DNA of 16,368 nucleotides from Cellvibrionaceae bacterium (lineage in GTDB: Bacteria > Pseudomonadota > Gammaproteobacteria > Pseudomonadales > Cellvibrionaceae). The position numbers were made by a program, and so were the translations under genes. The stretch covers positions 1 through 16,368 of the forward strand of contig JAOXRV010000227.1 of assembly GCA_025800435.1 (NCBI GenBank), given 5' to 3'. The notes below the pieces were generated by a model. It was given only the letters and a program-made list of their open reading frames with translations. It did not search any database and was not told the DNA's origin. Shown one piece after another: positions 14,755-16,368 of the stretch. How positions within the stretch are numbered: position 1 is the first letter of the stretch; each line of letters begins with the position of its first letter.

Positions 14755-15456
14755 ATGAAATTTGAATTTGAAGCCATTGCTCGGGTGCATTCACCCTATG
14801 TGGAAAAATTTGGCGTGCCCCGCCAGCCTGGCCTAGTGCCCGCCGCCCGCGCTGAGATTGAGCTGCTACCTCCCTATAACGACCCCGCCTGTGTGGATGG
14901 CCTGGAAACCTGCAGCCATATCTGGCTGCAGTTTGTGTTTGACCAAAGCTTGGATACCCAGTGGCGCCCCAAGGTGCGACCGCCGCGCTTGGGTGGCAAC
15001 CAAAGCCTGGGCGTGTTTGCCACCCGCTCGCCGGTGCGCCCCAACCCCATTGGCCTGTCGGTGGTCAAGCTTGAGGGCATTGATAGCGAGAATGGCTTGC
15101 GCTTAATGGTCAGCGGCCTCGACCTAGTCGACGGCACACCGATCTTAGATATTAAACCCTATGTGCCCTATGTGGATGCGGTGGCCGATGCCCAAAACCA
15201 GTTCGCAGTGGCTGAGCCAGAATTGTTGGGGGTGATCTTTAGCCCCGAGGCCGAGAGGTTTTGCCAGCAACACAACGGCGCTTTACAGGCCCTAATCACC
15301 CAAGTCCTGCAACAAGACCCGCGCCCGGCTTACCATAAAAACAAAGATGAAGGTCGCCGCTATGGTCTGAGCCTAAAACCTCAGATCGACGGCGCGGTGC
15401 TGAATATTGAATGGTGCTGTGAGGCTCAGTTAATTCGGGTGTTGTCTATTAGCTAA
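14755..15456 (+). CDS. trmO: tRNA (t6A37) N6-methyltransferase TrmO
   Basis: TrmO (formerly YaeB/TsaA) methylates N6-threonylcarbamoyladenosine at position 37 of a tRNA reading ACY codons, using S-adenosylmethionine. The protein has 233 residues (E. coli 235). The N-terminal beta-barrel domain carries 'HSPYVEKFGVPRQPGL' at 12-27, 'DGLETCSHIWLQFVF' at 48-62, the SAM-binding stretch GVFATRSPVRPNPIG at 86-100, and 'DLVDGTPILDIKPYVPYVD' at 123-141. The C-terminal part (about 165-233) includes 'DPRPAYHKNKDEGRRYGL', the usual second domain. The ATG at 14755 matches the family start, but no Shine-Dalgarno precedes it. A -10-like TAGACT sits only 6 nt upstream (14743-14748), raising the possibility of a leaderless transcript. 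It may otherwise be read from ybbP upstream. Confidence 0.95.
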   Translation: MKFEFEAIARVHSPYVEKFGVPRQPGLVPAARAEIELLPPYNDPACVDGLETCSHIWLQFVFDQSLDTQWRPKVRPPRLGGNQSLGVFATRSPVRPNPIGLSVVKLEGIDSENGLRLMVSGLDLVDGTPILDIKPYVPYVDAVADAQNQFAVAEPELLGVIFSPEAERFCQQHNGALQALITQVLQQDPRPAYHKNKDEGRRYGLSLKPQIDGAVLNIEWCCEAQLIRVLSIS

Positions 15457-15658
15457 TGGTGCAAGCCCGCTGTTAGAGCCTTTTGGTGGCTGTAGGGTTC
15501 TGGGGTCTTGTGATTAAGCTTGCTATCTGTCGAAGCGACCTGCCTGGTGTAGATAGACGATAATATTGCCAATAGCGACAACCCAAGGGCTGTTTTCGGG
15601 TCTGGCCAATGTTTGTTAGGCCGCCATTGTTGGTATCTCGCATATTTTTCGTAATTAA

Positions 15659-15687
15659 TTGTCAGTTGGCACTGTACACAGCTTAAT
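15659..15687 (+). promoter_or_regulatory. Weak candidate promoter before the truncated sensor gene
   Basis: TTGTCA (15659-15664, 5 of 6) and CTTAAT (15682-15687, 4 of 6) are 17 nt apart, about 55 nt before the ATG at 15742. A second -35-like TTGACG at 15687-15692 is followed 18 nt later by TGTAGT (15711-15716, 4 of 6). The rest of 15457-15741 (285 nt) shows no gene, terminator or repeat that I can support. Confidence 0.3.
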
Positions 15688-15741
15688 TGACGGCTAAAAT
15701 TACGTCGTCTTGTAGTGTTAGACCCGGTGGCGATACCTTCA

Positions 15742-16368
15742 ATGCTTAGTTTAGGCCCTGTGCGCTGGGCGTTTCACGATTTACCCGTTTGGCTGTTACT
15801 GTGGCTGTTAATGCTGGCGGCGCCCAGCTACGCCTGTGATCCGCGCCCCCTCGCTGCGGGTCAAATAGATCCAGCTTGCCAGGCAACCCGCCTAGACGGC
15901 ACTTGGCAGGGCCTAGCCGGGCTGCTGATTCCACCCCGGCAAATTGACCGATATGCCGCCCAGGCGGTGCCGCTGGAAGTGCCCGGTTACTGGACCAAAG
16001 CCCAGTTAAACAGCAACGATGAACACCCCGGTGGGTATGTCACCTTGTGGACCGAGCTGCGCCTGAGCGGCGAATTGGCCACGGGCGAAGATCTGGCTCT
16101 GTGGCCTGGGCGTCACGCCAGCGCCGCCCGTATCTACGTGGCGGACGGTCGCGGTAAGCTGATTAAGGTGTTCGATAATTTATCCCCCTTAGTTGCCGAG
16201 AGCGCCATCCCGGTCAGTAAGCTACCGGCGCCGGGGCTGGCTGGGCGTTTGTTTGGCAGTGCATCGGCGCAGTTGCCCAAGCTCTACCCTGGGGCGCGTA
16301 TTATTATCCATATTTACGCGGAAGACTTTCGCACCAGCGGAATTGCTCAAGCACCCGAGCTGGGCAAA
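15742..16368 (+). CDS. N-terminal part of a 7TMR-DISM-type sensor/signalling protein (cut by window end)
   Basis: The frame is open from ATG 15742 to the last base, 209 codons without a stop, so only the N-terminus is seen. Residues 1-31 are a signal peptide (R9, then VWLLLWLLMLAAPSYA). The following domain has the pattern of the extracytoplasmic jelly-roll sensor found ahead of seven-transmembrane DISM proteins: 'LDGTWQGLAGLLIPP' near 51, 'VPGYWT' near 79, 'GGYVTLWTELRL' near 97, then 'ARIYVADGRGKLI' and a late 'GARIIIHIYAEDF' strand. In such proteins a 7TM module and an output domain (diguanylate cyclase, histidine kinase or adenylate cyclase) follow; none is in view, so the output is unknown. 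An in-frame GTG at 15727 is an alternative start; GGTGG at 15726-15730 is a modest ribosome binding site for the ATG. Two cysteines (32 and 46) could form a disulfide. Confidence 0.65.
   Translation, partial: MLSLGPVRWAFHDLPVWLLLWLLMLAAPSYACDPRPLAAGQIDPACQATRLDGTWQGLAGLLIPPRQIDRYAAQAVPLEVPGYWTKAQLNSNDEHPGGYVTLWTELRLSGELATGEDLALWPGRHASAARIYVADGRGKLIKVFDNLSPLVAESAIPVSKLPAPGLAGRLFGSASAQLPKLYPGARIIIHIYAEDFRTSGIAQAPELGK

Overview
The window is chromosomal DNA from a gammaproteobacterium. The closest protein resemblances I can recall are to Pseudomonas and to marine Cellvibrionales/Spongiibacteraceae-type bacteria, but that placement is inference from gene order and protein character, not from a search. 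It is densely coded housekeeping DNA with moderately GC-rich coding sequence. I see no insertion sequence, phage gene, CRISPR array, tRNA or rRNA.

Layout. (1) 92-2743, plus strand: an XRE-type regulator with a membrane-lipid gene 3 nt behind it. That gene fuses an LplT-like lysophospholipid transporter to a PlsC-type acyltransferase. (2) 2798-4685, minus strand: uridine kinase (udk) followed by a NupC/CNT nucleoside transporter, a compact uridine-salvage pair. A GC-rich hairpin lies between this unit and the convergent lipid gene. (3) 4764-6800, plus: an M13 (neprilysin/PepO) zinc peptidase lipoprotein ending at a clear intrinsic terminator. (4) 6844-7230: the only long gene-free stretch. It holds a series of short hairpins whose loops expose GGA/AGGA, the architecture of CsrA/RsmA-sequestering RNAs (CsrB, RsmY, RsmZ), preceded by an AT palindrome and a 9-bp hairpin. 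(5) 7231-7581, minus: a small DUF861-type cupin. (6) 7734-9491, plus: recJ. (7) 9629-10645, plus: a PPK2 polyphosphate kinase ending at a bidirectional terminator shared with tesA. (8) 10725-14665: tesA (minus), divergent from ybbA-ybbP (plus), the same arrangement as in E. coli. (9) 14755-15456: trmO, a tRNA t6A37 methyltransferase. (10) 15742 to the window end: the start of a secreted or membrane signalling protein with a 7TMR-DISM-like sensor domain, cut by the window edge.

How the genes relate. Most are independent housekeeping functions. Functional units are the regulator plus lysolipid transporter/acyltransferase, udk plus nupC, and tesA/ybbAP (an esterase with a MacB-superfamily ABC machine). 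The two most noteworthy items are the candidate Csr/Rsm-type small RNA at about 6990-7176, and a TesA that carries alanine where the SGNH catalytic aspartate (DxxH) should be. Start codons are varied: nupC and ybbA use TTG and ppk2 uses GTG, with visible Shine-Dalgarno support of differing strength.
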